The notes beneath the pieces were generated by a model, which saw only the letters and a list, made by a program, of their open reading frames with translations, was not told where the DNA came from and did not search any database. Positions 8,816-17,759 of a stretch of DNA of 64,000 nucleotides are shown one piece after another. Every line of letters starts with the position of its first letter. Position 1 is the first letter of the stretch. The position numbers and the translations under genes are program-made. Origin of the DNA: Tatlockia sp. (lineage in GTDB: Bacteria; Pseudomonadota; Gammaproteobacteria; Legionellales; Legionellaceae); assembly GCA_013697725.1 (NCBI GenBank), contig JACCWI010000024.1:248001-312000 (forward strand). The letters are read 5' to 3'.

Positions 8816-11006
8816 TGCAAGGGAGCATTCCTATCAGATTTGAGATAATTTTTAAACCGGCTTGATTTGACAGAGACAAAATTGTTTCTGGATGAAATTG
8901 CACTGCCGAAACTGCGAAGGTTTTATGGGCTATAGCCATAACGATACCATCTTCCGACAAGGCCGTAACTTCCAAGCCCTCAGGCAAGTCAGAGCGACGA
9001 GCATAAAGAGAGTGATAGCGACCTGCTGTAAAGGAATCACCTAAGCCTGCAAATAGGCTGGATTGAGTTTTTACTTCAATTTTTGAAACCTTTCCATGCA
9101 TAGGATAATCCAGTTGATCTAGACTACCGCCAAAATATTCAACAATTCCTTGTAGGCCAAGACAAACACCAAACAAGGGAATCTTTAATTTAAGCACGGC
9201 CTCAATGGTTTCATTCAATTTGAAATCAGAGGGTTTTCCCGGTCCTGGCGAGAGAAGCACCAAATCGAGAGGTTGTTTTTTCAAATACTCTTGCACATAG
9301 ACCGAACGTACAGTTATAACCTCTGCACCGGTTTGTCTAAGATAATTTGCAAGAGTATGCACAAATGAATCCTGGTGATCCACTAGCAATATTTTTTTGC
9401 CAAGTCCATTTTTTACAAGAGAATGAGACAATTTAGGCTCAGCATTAGGTTTTTGCAAAATATCTAGAAATGCAGAGGCCTTAAGTCGGGTTTCTTGCTC
9501 CTCAGCTTGCGGATCGGAATCATAAAGTAAAGTTGCTCCAACACGTATTTCGGCAATGCCCTGTTCGATTCGCATGGTTCTTAATACAAGCCCTGTATTT
9601 AAATTACCATCAAAACCAAACCAACCAATTGCGCCTGCATACCATTTGCGCGGTGATTTTTCATGTTTCTCAATAAAGTTCATTGCCCATAATTTAGGTG
9701 CGCCAGTTACCGTGACAACCCACATATGAGTCAAAAAAGCATCCACGGCATCAAAGCCTTCCCGTAAAATTCCTTCCACATGATCAACGGTATGGATTAA
9801 GCGAGAATAGATTTCAATTTGCCGGCGCCCTATCACTCGCACCGAGCCGGCCTCACAGATTCGCGACTTATCGTTGCGATCGACATCAGTACACATGGTT
9901 AGTTCAGAGGCTTCTTTTTCCGACTCTAATAAGATTTGTATATTTTTTGCATCTTCAATGGCATCGGCACCACGTTTGATGGTTCCTGAAATTGGGCAGG
10001 TTTCAATTCGCTTGCCTTGAGCACGCACATACATTTCCGGCGACGCACCGACTAGATATTCCTCAGCACCTAAATTAATAAAAAAATTATAAGGAGAAGG
10101 GTTAACCTGCTGCATGCGTCTAAAAACTGCCGAAGGCTTTTCCGCACAATGCGTATAAAAAGTCTGACTTGGCACGACCTCAAATAAATCACCGCAAGCG
10201 AAGCGCTCTTTAGCAACATCAACCAAAGCGGCGTATTCACCCGGCTCATGGTCACAGGATTTTTCCGGCTTGAACTTAGCTTCATAAGGCCTGGATTCAC
10301 CATCTCGAGGCAAGGACTTTGTTGATTTCTCTTGAAATTGAAAATCATAACGTCGTATAAAAGCAAGTTCTCTGCGGTGATTGATCACATAAATTTCGTC
10401 CGGTAAATACAAAACCATTTCACGCTGCGCTAAAGATCGGGCATTGCACTGTTCCAATTTTTCAAATTGAAAAATCAAATCATAGCCAAAAGCGCCATAA
10501 AAACCTAAATAAGGTTCATCGCATTTAAAAAAGGCAAGCAATTCACGAAGAATTGAAAAAATCGAAGGTTGATGGCTACGCTCTTCCTCGCTAAATATTC
10601 GCTGGGATTTTATAACTTCAAGCTTAAGTTCTCGTGCATGGCTAGTTTGAATTTGCAGATTTTGTGAGGCCTTTAATAAGGGAAAAATTATTGCAAGCAA
10701 CACTTCCCCACGGTCATTTAACGCCTCAATCCGTATTTCTTTTGCCGCACAAATAATGGCTAATGGGGGATTTGCAAAGCCAATATCCCAGCAAGTGTAG
10801 CGTCCTGGATATTCAAAGTTAGAAGTAAACAATCCGCCGCGATTTGAATCAAGCTGATCAATTAGAGGATCAATTGCATTTTTGTATGCTAATTCATGCT
10901 GCTGAAATTCAATTTGAACACCACCTGCGGTTTTAACTTGTTCTAACATCTCTTGGCTCACAGTTGATAGGTAATAACTTCGATTCATTTTACTGTAAAA
11001 CTCCAT
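8805..11006 (-). CDS. trpEG: Fused anthranilate synthase TrpE-TrpG
   Basis: 733 residues. Residues 1 to about 520 are the chorismate-using TrpE part (PISGTIKRG, TMCTDVDRND, VTVTGAPKLWAM, GAIGWFGFDG). After a linker, about 540-733 are a class I glutamine amidotransferase with GVCLG (Cys615) and QFHPET (His705, Glu707). Together they convert chorismate and glutamine to anthranilate, the first step of tryptophan synthesis. The N-terminal SNFEYPGRYTCWD block resembles the fused enzymes of rhizobia and Azospirillum rather than the split gammaproteobacterial type. Two starts are possible: 11006, or 10988 (MNRSYYL) with GGAG 12 bases upstream. No Trp-codon leader is visible. Confidence 0.88.
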   Translation of the reverse strand: MEFYSKMNRSYYLSTVSQEMLEQVKTAGGVQIEFQQHELAYKNAIDPLIDQLDSNRGGLFTSNFEYPGRYTCWDIGFANPPLAIICAAKEIRIEALNDRGEVLLAIIFPLLKASQNLQIQTSHARELKLEVIKSQRIFSEEERSHQPSIFSILRELLAFFKCDEPYLGFYGAFGYDLIFQFEKLEQCNARSLAQREMVLYLPDEIYVINHRRELAFIRRYDFQFQEKSTKSLPRDGESRPYEAKFKPEKSCDHEPGEYAALVDVAKERFACGDLFEVVPSQTFYTHCAEKPSAVFRRMQQVNPSPYNFFINLGAEEYLVGASPEMYVRAQGKRIETCPISGTIKRGADAIEDAKNIQILLESEKEASELTMCTDVDRNDKSRICEAGSVRVIGRRQIEIYSRLIHTVDHVEGILREGFDAVDAFLTHMWVVTVTGAPKLWAMNFIEKHEKSPRKWYAGAIGWFGFDGNLNTGLVLRTMRIEQGIAEIRVGATLLYDSDPQAEEQETRLKASAFLDILQKPNAEPKLSHSLVKNGLGKKILLVDHQDSFVHTLANYLRQTGAEVITVRSVYVQEYLKKQPLDLVLLSPGPGKPSDFKLNETIEAVLKLKIPLFGVCLGLQGIVEYFGGSLDQLDYPMHGKVSKIEVKTQSSLFAGLGDSFTAGRYHSLYARRSDLPEGLEVTALSEDGIVMAIAHKTFAVSAVQFHPETILSLSNQAGLKIISNLIGMLPCNAQ

Positions 11007-11138
11007 CTCTGCAAGAAGTAGGAGGTTGCTGAAGTCAATTGTAATTAAAAATCAATAACTTCATAAAGATTTGTAGACACATATCTACTTTTTTAACTAT
11101 ACTATTATTAGTTGATAATCAGGTTATGCGAGAATCAT

Positions 11139-11498
11139 ATGACAATTTCAACATTTTCCCGCCGCGAATTTAATCAAGAAGTAAGCAAAATCAAAAAAGC
11201 CACTATAAAAAGGTCCTGTTTTTATTACCGATAGAGGCCATCTTCTACCCAAGGTGCTACTTTGCGTACATGGTTTAGTATACAGATTCTACCTTGTTTC
11301 TCTGAGCGAATAATAGATGTTGACCTTGCAGTTGTTCGTCGATGTGCAAAATTACATACACCTAAGCCAAAATCAGAAAGGGATGCATTAATGGCAGCCA
11401 CTGCTTTAGTTCATGGCATGACCGTAGTAACTCGAAACGTGAATGATTTCGAGCAAACTGAAGTCGAATTGTTAAACCCTTGGAAGTTGACAGCTTGA
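11139..11498 (+). pseudogene. Remnant of a Phd/VapC-type toxin-antitoxin module
   Basis: From the ATG at 11139 the first 24 codons read MTISTFSRREFNQEVSKIKKATI, a Phd/YefM-type antitoxin N-terminus, and then hit a stop at about 11234. Shifting by one base near 11211 restores the family sequence GPVFITDRGHLLPKVLL. About 20 codons on, the DNA passes directly into a PIN-toxin C-terminus from about 11262: FSERIIDVDLAVVRRCA, ERDALMAATALVHGMTVVTRN and LLNPW. The antitoxin's 3' end and the toxin's first half, with the first catalytic Asp, are missing. A frameshift plus an internal deletion have therefore killed the module. Confidence 0.75.
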
Positions 11499-11571
11499 TT
11501 ATAGAGAAATTCAGATAATTTGTTTCCGCAAATCTCAGGTATACTGCTTTTTTTAAATCGGAAAAAAAACA

Positions 11572-11868
11572 ATGACCCTTTCAGAGAAGGACTTGGAGAA
11601 GATAGCTCATTTGGCCTATTTAGATTGCAAGTCAGAAATTAATAATCATTTAGTTGCAGACCTCAATTCCATCATGGCACTGGTTGAACAATTAAGAAAA
11701 ATAGATACTAATGGTGTAGCCCCTTTGTTTCATCCTCATGATTTGAAACAACGACTTAGAGCGGATCAAATTAGCGAAAAAGATTGCAGCACTGCGCTTG
11801 CTAAATCGACTGCTTCTTTTCAAGACGGTTATTATTTAGTACCCAAAATAATTGAGTCAGGACTCTAA
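11572..11868 (+). CDS. gatC: Aspartyl/glutamyl-tRNA amidotransferase subunit C
   Basis: 98 residues, the usual GatC length. The sequence shows the family features [16 protein letters not shown] at the N-terminus, [23 protein letters not shown] in the middle and [10 protein letters not shown] at the C-terminus. GatC wraps around and stabilises GatA in the complex that converts misacylated Glu-tRNA(Gln) or Asp-tRNA(Asn). It is the first gene of gatCAB, 5 bp before gatA. A TATACT -10-like box stands upstream near 11540, but its -35 match is poor. Confidence 0.95.
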   Translation: MTLSEKDLEKIAHLAYLDCKSEINNHLVADLNSIMALVEQLRKIDTNGVAPLFHPHDLKQRLRADQISEKDCSTALAKSTASFQDGYYLVPKIIESGL

Positions 11869-11873
11869 ATTAT

Positions 11874-13325
11874 ATGCATAGATTATCATTGGCAGAGTTG
11901 ATTCAAGGTCTGCGTAAAAAAACATTTTCCAGTAGGGAATTAACAGAACATAGCCTTAAACGCATTGAACAATATAAAAGTCTCAATGCTTTTATTTCTG
12001 TTGATGAAGAAGGGGCTCTTAGAGTCGCCGACTCTGCTGATCAGTTACTAAAAAATGGGCAAGCCAAGGCCCTTACGGGAATTCCCATGGCGCATAAAGA
12101 CATTTTTTGTACCCAATCATTGCCTACTACTTGCGGTTCGAAAATGCTTGAACATTTTTATTCACCTTATGAAGCTACTTTGGTTAAGCAATTAGCGCTG
12201 CAAGGCGCTGTTGTTGTAGGCAAAACCAATATGGATGAATTTGCCATGGGTTCGGCCAATGAAAATAGCTATTTTGGTCCGGTGAAAAATCCCTGGAATA
12301 TTGCCCATGTACCGGGCGGCTCATCAGGGGGTTCAGCGGCAGCTGTCGCTGCAGGATTGGTTGCTTTCACAACCGGAACTGACACAGGTGGCTCCATCCG
12401 ACAACCAGCGGCCTTTTGTGGTATTTCAGGATTAAAGCCCACTTATGGTTTGGTCTCACGTTTTGGTATGATTGCCTTTGCTTCCAGCTTGGACGTGGCA
12501 GGGCCCATGGCCACTACTGCTAATGATTTAGCCTTAATTTTGCAGGCGATGGCAGGCTTCGATGCAAAGGATTCAACTTCCGTCAATCATCCCTTAGTGG
12601 ATTATTCTGCTTCTCTCAATCAATCCATCAAAGGTTTACGTATCGGCTTGCCTTCTTGTTTTTTTCAGAAGGAAGTTGATACGGATATCCAGGTCGCAAT
12701 TGGAGAGGCTGTTAAAATTTTTCAGCAAGGTGGGGCTGAAATTGTTGAGCTTGATTTAAGCTTACTACCTCATTGGGTGCCTTGCTATTATGTGATTGCT
12801 TCTGCTGAAGCTTCATCGAACCTATCGCGCTACGATGGGGTGCGCTTTGGTTATCGCTCTGAAAAGGGCAATAGTTTTCGTGAACAAATTATCAATACAC
12901 GCAGCGAAGGTTTTGGTATTGAAGTTAAGCGTCGAATTATGACAGGAACTCATGTTCTTTCCTCAGGTTTTTTTGATGACTACTATCTTCAAGCCTTAAA
13001 AGTAAGGCGCTTAATTCAAAATGAGCTGGAAAACTGTTTTTCTAAAGTCGATTTAATTATGGGTCCGACCACTCCTAGCTGTGCTTTTAAACTAGGTGAA
13101 AAAGTCGCGGATCCCATACAAAATTATTTGGCGGATGTCTTTACAGTAGCAGCCAATTTGGCAGGCTTGCCCGCAATCTCCATACCAGCAGGATTTAGCA
13201 AGGGTTTACCCATTGGGTTGCAATTAATCGCGAGACCTTTTCAAGAAACCGAACTATTCAAATCGGCATCCTATTTTCAACGTTCGACCGACTGGCATCA
13301 AGCTAGCACAACCTATAAAAGGTGA
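11874..13325 (+). CDS. gatA: Aspartyl/glutamyl-tRNA amidotransferase subunit A (amidase)
   Basis: 483 residues of the amidase-signature family. The Ser-cisSer-Lys triad is complete: Lys75 in MAHKD, Ser150 in PGGSSGGS and Ser174 in TGGSIRQPA. The amidase frees ammonia from glutamine, which is passed through a tunnel to Gat[17 protein letters not shown] closes the domain as usual. It lies between gatC and gatB with only 3-5 bp between genes, so the three subunits are made from one message. Confidence 0.96.
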   Translation: MHRLSLAELIQGLRKKTFSSRELTEHSLKRIEQYKSLNAFISVDEEGALRVADSADQLLKNGQAKALTGIPMAHKDIFCTQSLPTTCGSKMLEHFYSPYEATLVKQLALQGAVVVGKTNMDEFAMGSANENSYFGPVKNPWNIAHVPGGSSGGSAAAVAAGLVAFTTGTDTGGSIRQPAAFCGISGLKPTYGLVSRFGMIAFASSLDVAGPMATTANDLALILQAMAGFDAKDSTSVNHPLVDYSASLNQSIKGLRIGLPSCFFQKEVDTDIQVAIGEAVKIFQQGGAEIVELDLSLLPHWVPCYYVIASAEASSNLSRYDGVRFGYRSEKGNSFREQIINTRSEGFGIEVKRRIMTGTHVLSSGFFDDYYLQALKVRRLIQNELENCFSKVDLIMGPTTPSCAFKLGEKVADPIQNYLADVFTVAANLAGLPAISIPAGFSKGLPIGLQLIARPFQETELFKSASYFQRSTDWHQASTTYKR

Positions 13326-13328
13326 TTT

Positions 13329-14774
13329 ATGGCATGGGATACTGTAATTGGTCTTGAAGTGCATGCTCAACTAAAAACCAAATCAAAGTTATTTTCTGGC
13401 GCAGCCACGACCTTTGGTAGTGCGCCAAATACTCAAACCAGTTTTATTGATGCTGGATTTCCTGGAACATTACCGGTTTTAAATCAACAAGCCGTTGTAA
13501 TGGCCATTCAATTTGGCTTAGCGACTAATGCAGAAATCAATAATAATTCCTATTTTGAGCGCAAAAATTATTTTTATCCGGATTTACCCAAAGGCTACCA
13601 AATAAGCCAGTTTCAGCGCCCTATTATCAGTAATGGTCATTTAAAAATTGAGCTTGAAAATGGTCAAGAAAAGCAGGTTGAAATTTTAAGAGCCCATCTT
13701 GAAGAAGATGCTGGAAAATCTTTGCATGAGGCCCATGCTCAATATACAGGTATTGATCTAAATCGAGCAGGTACCGCCCTACTTGAAATAGTAACCACAC
13801 CTTGTCTCTTTTCAAGTGAGGAGGCAATTAGTTATTTAAAAGCGCTACACCGCTTGGTACGCTTTCTTGGAATTTGTGATGGCAATATGCAAGAAGGTTC
13901 TTTTCGCTGTGATGTGAATATCTCAATCAAGGAAAAGGGTTCTATTCAATTAGGCACACGAACCGAACTTAAAAATCTAAACTCATTTCGTTTTATCGAA
14001 AAAGCCATCGCTTTTGAACAAGCAAGACAAATTGATTGGCTTGAGTCTGGCCGGAAAATTACCCAGGAAACTCGTCTTTATTGCCCTGATTCTAATACGA
14101 CTCAACTAATGCGCTCTAAAGAAAATGAAAACGATTATCGCTATTTTCCTGATCCAGATTTATTAGCCATTCATTTTGAGCCAAAAGATTTGGAAGAAAT
14201 CCGGGAAAATATGCCCCCTTTACCTGAAACAATTAGAGAAACTTTAAAAGAGAATGGCCTTTTGCATAGCGACGATATTCAATTTTTACTTTCAACGCCA
14301 GCAACTTTTAATTTTTTTGTTGAATTAAAAAAATTAAGCTCCGCTGATGATAAAACTATCGTTAATTGGCTTAAAGGCAGTTTCGCCGCCGCGCTCAATG
14401 AAGCACAGCTTGGTTTTGAAAACACACCCCTTTCAGCTAAAGCCTTTGCACCTTTATTAAATTCTCTAGCTGAGAAAAAGATCGCTGGAAACATCGCCAA
14501 ACAGGTTTTCATTAAATTATGGGCAGGCGAAGGTACGGTTGCGGAAATTATTCAAAATGAAGGTTATTCTCAGTTAGATAATGATTTTCAAGTGGAGACT
14601 GCAATTCGACAACTGATAAAAGAATATCCACAACAAGCGGCTGAGTTGCGCGCCGGTAAGGAAAAATTATTGGGCTTTTTTGTTGGGAAAGTTATGAAAG
14701 ATTCGAAAGGTCGAGCTGATCCCGAACAGGTTAGTGCATTGATTAAACAACTTTTATCGGGCTCTGAGGTCTAA
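13329..14774 (+). CDS. gatB: Aspartyl/glutamyl-tRNA amidotransferase subunit B
   Basis: 481 residues. It starts with the hallmark WDTVIGLEVHAQL and carries YFERKNYFYPDLPKGYQISQ, RAGTALLEIVTTP, RTELKNLNSFRF and MRSKENENDYRYFPDPDL. The N-terminal kinase-like domain activates the misacylated tRNA with ATP, and the C-terminal YqeY-like tail (from about 325) holds the tRNA. The gene completes gatCAB. Confidence 0.96.
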   Translation: MAWDTVIGLEVHAQLKTKSKLFSGAATTFGSAPNTQTSFIDAGFPGTLPVLNQQAVVMAIQFGLATNAEINNNSYFERKNYFYPDLPKGYQISQFQRPIISNGHLKIELENGQEKQVEILRAHLEEDAGKSLHEAHAQYTGIDLNRAGTALLEIVTTPCLFSSEEAISYLKALHRLVRFLGICDGNMQEGSFRCDVNISIKEKGSIQLGTRTELKNLNSFRFIEKAIAFEQARQIDWLESGRKITQETRLYCPDSNTTQLMRSKENENDYRYFPDPDLLAIHFEPKDLEEIRENMPPLPETIRETLKENGLLHSDDIQFLLSTPATFNFFVELKKLSSADDKTIVNWLKGSFAAALNEAQLGFENTPLSAKAFAPLLNSLAEKKIAGNIAKQVFIKLWAGEGTVAEIIQNEGYSQLDNDFQVETAIRQLIKEYPQQAAELRAGKEKLLGFFVGKVMKDSKGRADPEQVSALIKQLLSGSEV

Positions 14775-14778
14775 TTGG

Positions 14779-14839
14779 TCCCCGAACAACTCGGGGAACG
14801 TAGGTAATGAGCTGAGCATGAGGCTAGATCCTCATGCTC
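14779..14839. terminator. Two hairpins after gatB
   Basis: A perfect 7-bp stem (TCCCCGA/TCGGGGA, 14779-14797) starts just after the gatB stop. It is followed by a perfect 9-bp stem (GAGCATGAG/CTCATGCTC, 14814-14839) just beyond the 3' end of the convergent L,D-transpeptidase gene. Neither has a run of T. The pair may serve as end signals for the two convergent genes. Confidence 0.4.
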
Positions 14840-14850
14840 GTTAAGCTAGC

Positions 14851-15408
14851 TTAGTATGGCTTTACAATTACAGTGGTACCGACATCCATAAAGTCCTGAT
14901 TTAACCATCTTGCAGCTCCAGGTAATACTCTGATACATCCGTGACTTGCATTATAGTTAGGTACGTCATAGGCTGCATGGATTGAATAACTACCACTGAA
15001 GTGCATGCAGTAAGGCATTCTTGCACCTCCGCCAGTCTCTATAGGATAGAGGCTTGATGTGCATTCCTCCCCTTTCTTGGAATAAACATGATAGGTTCCG
15101 GTTATAGTTCGGCATTCACGTCCAGTGTCTTCACAGAAGTCTTTACCACCAGAAGCTGAGCCCGTTTTTACACGATTACCTTGGGCATCATAAGCTGCCC
15201 ACGCGGTTGCTCTGGGGTCGAAAATAAAGACTTTCTTACCTGTAGCCTCACGTTGGGCAGGAAAAGCACCACTACCTCTGTGGTCAGAATCCAGTCCTTT
15301 AGTATAGTGAGTATGTCCAGCATCATCGACTATTGCTTCTCCTCGATCCATCGATGCACAAGAAGCCGCAAGCACTGAGAACGCGCCAACGAGTAGTTGC
15401 TTTTTCAT
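14851..15408 (-). CDS. Lipoprotein L,D-transpeptidase (YkuD domain)
   Basis: 185 residues. The N-terminus MKKQLLVGAFSVLAASC ends in a lipobox (LAASC, lipidated Cys17). The YkuD catalytic motif is intact: His144 in SIHAAYD and HGCIRV with Cys158. Before it stands TITGTYHVYSKKGEEC, typical of the ErfK/YbiS-like fold. It should form or edit meso-diaminopimelate cross-links in peptidoglycan, or attach a lipoprotein to it, from the periplasmic face of a membrane. Four extra cysteines (92, 99, 116, 134) could form disulfides. A second, unrelated transpeptidase lies at 51836. Confidence 0.88.
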   Translation of the reverse strand: MKKQLLVGAFSVLAASCASMDRGEAIVDDAGHTHYTKGLDSDHRGSGAFPAQREATGKKVFIFDPRATAWAAYDAQGNRVKTGSASGGKDFCEDTGRECRTITGTYHVYSKKGEECTSSLYPIETGGGARMPYCMHFSGSYSIHAAYDVPNYNASHGCIRVLPGAARWLNQDFMDVGTTVIVKPY

Positions 15409-15490
15409 GGTAATCCTCCCTTTTTTTTAGGTTATCGGGAGAATTATGAATAAATTTAGTGTTTTCTATAAAAATATTTAACTAACTGTT

Positions 15491-15871
15491 TTATTTATGA
15501 TCTAAAACCTTGCTTATTAAGGCTTCTGGGAGCATTGCAAGAATGGCTAAATGAAGTTGTTTATCACTACATTCAAAGCAACCTCCACGAGGGGGCATCG
15601 CGTTAAAGCCATTTTCCGTGTGGCTGAATAACTCTGCCAACCCTTGTTTAATTCGAGGACTCCAATCACTATGAATTTTCATTCTGGGCGCGCCAAGCGG
15701 GATCAGTGGCTTTTCTGCATGGCAATTTGCACAAAAATGACTCACCACTTGCGCACCCTCATCCTTTGTGCCTTCTATTGAATGCAGAAATTCTTGAGGG
15801 TGATGACTTGCTGCAAGGCTGTGAGGTAGATAAAACCCTAAATAGATAGCAAAAATAATTTTAAAACTCAT
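15491..15871 (-). CDS. Cytochrome c5-like periplasmic cytochrome c
   Basis: 126 residues. A cleavable-looking signal (MSFKIIFAIYLGFYLPHSLAA) is followed by a single haem-binding motif CANCH (Cys47, Cys50, His51) and a likely axial Met92 in NAMPPRGG. The GGCFEC pair (98 and 101) matches the extra cysteines of cytochrome c5 rather than ordinary class I cytochromes. It should be a small soluble or loosely bound electron carrier. No oxidase genes are nearby. Confidence 0.85.
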   Translation of the reverse strand: MSFKIIFAIYLGFYLPHSLAASHHPQEFLHSIEGTKDEGAQVVSHFCANCHAEKPLIPLGAPRMKIHSDWSPRIKQGLAELFSHTENGFNAMPPRGGCFECSDKQLHLAILAMLPEALISKVLDHK

Positions 15872-16342
15872 CGAGAACCCTCAATTTTTATAGCTTTTTA
15901 ATGCCCATTATAACTAATTATCAGATTCTTGGTTCTTAATTATTAGCTAGCCTCTTAAGGATCAATGAAACGACATACCAACTTAAGGATTTTCAGGATT
16001 TCTTAGAATGCATCTAGTTTCACTTTAAGCTCTTTTATCCCAAATTTATTGATTTTTATTTGTACTAACTGCTTGCCACTAAATTAGAGTGGCTATATAA
16101 TGCATTTATTTAAACCAGGTTAATTAATGCAAACAAAAATAAATAATGAGCACGAAAAATCAACAAAACGAGGGTCGGTATTATTTTTTTAACCTTGAAG
16201 TACATCGATATGGTTTTTCACAGTTGTTGCAAAACCTGGCATCTTAAGCCTAAGCACTTAAATAAAAGAGTACAAGCACCCCAAGTAGGCCGGCTGGTTA
16301 TACCAAACTCCCCCCTTTCCTGCAAATAGCCTCTTTGTTCTT
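15872..16342. other. Intergenic stretch without a recognisable gene
   Basis: 471 bases, AT-rich. A small hairpin (GCCACT/AGTGGC near 16073-16091), a TATAAT box near 16096 and a 21-codon ATG frame at 16127 (MQTKINNEHEK..) are present. The short frame has no family resemblance and no strong ribosome site, so I do not call it a gene. Confidence 0.4.
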
Positions 16343-16642
16343 TTAATTATTAGTTAGACCTAACATCTCGTCGAATTCATCCTGAATTTTGCAGGTATCC
16401 GTTTTAAAGAAAGAATATTGAACGTTAAACCACTTTTGAAAACCATAAACAACAGGATAAAAAACAACTAAGCTTGCTAAAACTGTTAACAAGGTATCTA
16501 GCAGCCCAAGTATGCCGCGATGTTGTTCAAGTTCGCTTCGGTGTTCTTTATTGGCTTGGACACAAGCGTCCCTTAAGGCATTAACATCTGGAAACTCGCC
16601 GTTTTGTGGCATTGAAAACTCGGTTGTCATGGTATACTGCAT
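16343..16642 (-). CDS. Small membrane protein with a Legionella-type hydrophobic tail
   Basis: 99 residues, family unknown. The first half is polar and acidic. Residues about 37-65 hold the only hydrophobic segment, preceded by HRGILGLLDTLL and followed by FFKTDTC and a short acidic end. The same order (acidic lead, HR, hydrophobic stretch with VFY, short aromatic link, polar T-D segment, acidic end) occurs at the C-terminus of the 618-residue protein at 47885-49741. It may be a truncated copy or a stand-alone version of that tail. The start could also be the second Met at 16630; neither ATG has a clear ribosome site. Confidence 0.55.
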   Translation of the reverse strand: MQYTMTTEFSMPQNGEFPDVNALRDACVQANKEHRSELEQHRGILGLLDTLLTVLASLVVFYPVVYGFQKWFNVQYSFFKTDTCKIQDEFDEMLGLTNN

Positions 16643-16739
16643 TATAAATTAATTAGATTAAGTGATTATTAAGTATAAAAGTTTAAAATTGCACCATATT
16701 CGTATTTTTGATATAACCCTCTAAAGTTCTAACAATTCG

Positions 16740-17759
16740 ATGTACATTATGAAAAATACAACTCTTAAAATCTGTGACGCGGTAATACAACCGGGTGAAA
16801 TAGCAAACTTGGCTCTTCCTTTACCTGATTATAATTCCTGCATTTCTATTTATATGCCTATTAAGGTAGTTCATGGCAAGAAAGCTGGCCCCTGCCTTTT
16901 GATCTTTTCTGGGATAGAAGGGAATGAATTCAACGGCATTGAGATTATCAATCGTTTATTAAAGACAGAGTCGCTTGGTTCTTTAAATGGCACTTTAATT
17001 GCAATCCCTATTGTTAACGTTCTCGGGCTTATTAGCTCGAATTCAATGCCGCATGAAAAAAATATTGAAGATTGTTTTCCTGGTAATGAGCACGGTTCCT
17101 ATAGTGAACGAATTGCTAAAATTTTTACTCAAGAAATTTTTTCTAAAACGTCGCATTGTGTCGAACTTAAAACCGGTGGCTTGAACAACGATATTCTTCC
17201 GCAGATTTATTGTGATATGTCGAATGAAGAAACTAAAAGCCTAGCTAAGAAATTTGCAACGCCTGTAATTTCTAATATCAGTGAAAATAATTCCTTGCGC
17301 AAAACAGCCAATGATTTGAACATTCCATTATTAGTTTACAAGGCTGGCGAAGCCATGCGCTTTGATGAATCCTCCATTGCGATGGGTATGACTGGCGTGC
17401 AAAATATTCTGATAGCTCTTAATATGATTGAGGAAGTAGAAATACCCGCGCAAATGGTCAAGCCTGTGTTTACTCAAGAGCAAGACTGGGCGCGTTGTTC
17501 ACGTAGCGGGATTTTGGTATCTCAGGTTTCCTTAGGTCAATACGTAAAGAAAAATGAAGTGATAGGCACCATTAACGACCCCTTTAATGCCAATATAAGT
17601 GAACCTATAAGAGCCTTTCGCGATGGAATTATTGTCGGTGTAAATAGAAATCCTTTAATTTTCGAAGGGCAAAATATTTTTAAAATCGCCTCTTTTATAG
17701 ATAATAATCGGGCTGAACTTACCCTAGAGCAGTGGACTAACTTGCAAGTGAGTGATTGA
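16740..17759 (+). CDS. Succinylglutamate desuccinylase/aspartoacylase-fold protein with altered zinc site
   Basis: 339 residues. The N-terminal two-thirds follow the AstE/aspartoacylase (M14-like) fold and the last 90 residues match its C-terminal beta domain (CSRSGILVSQVSLGQYVKKNE, RAFRDGIIVG). The zinc motif HxxE is changed: at 58-66 it reads GIEGNEFNG, with Glu60 in place of His. The third ligand, normally in DLHTG, is Lys144 in ELKTGG, and the NR of NRxFPG is ED (110-111). The later GEAMRFDE with the usual catalytic Glu is kept. It is thus either metal-free, a pseudoenzyme, or uses other ligands. It is co-transcribed with an MFS carrier and a subtilase. Confidence 0.8.
   Translation: MYIMKNTTLKICDAVIQPGEIANLALPLPDYNSCISIYMPIKVVHGKKAGPCLLIFSGIEGNEFNGIEIINRLLKTESLGSLNGTLIAIPIVNVLGLISSNSMPHEKNIEDCFPGNEHGSYSERIAKIFTQEIFSKTSHCVELKTGGLNNDILPQIYCDMSNEETKSLAKKFATPVISNISENNSLRKTANDLNIPLLVYKAGEAMRFDESSIAMGMTGVQNILIALNMIEEVEIPAQMVKPVFTQEQDWARCSRSGILVSQVSLGQYVKKNEVIGTINDPFNANISEPIRAFRDGIIVGVNRNPLIFEGQNIFKIASFIDNNRAELTLEQWTNLQVSD

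Noticed and set aside
11262-11498. 78-codon frame as an intact toxin gene
   Set aside because: It lacks the first catalytic half of the PIN domain and starts inside a fused antitoxin sequence, so it was called part of a pseudogene.
16127-16192. 21-codon plus-strand frame MQTKINNEHEK..
   Set aside because: Too short, with a weak ribosome site and no similarity. A TATAAT upstream alone does not make it a gene.
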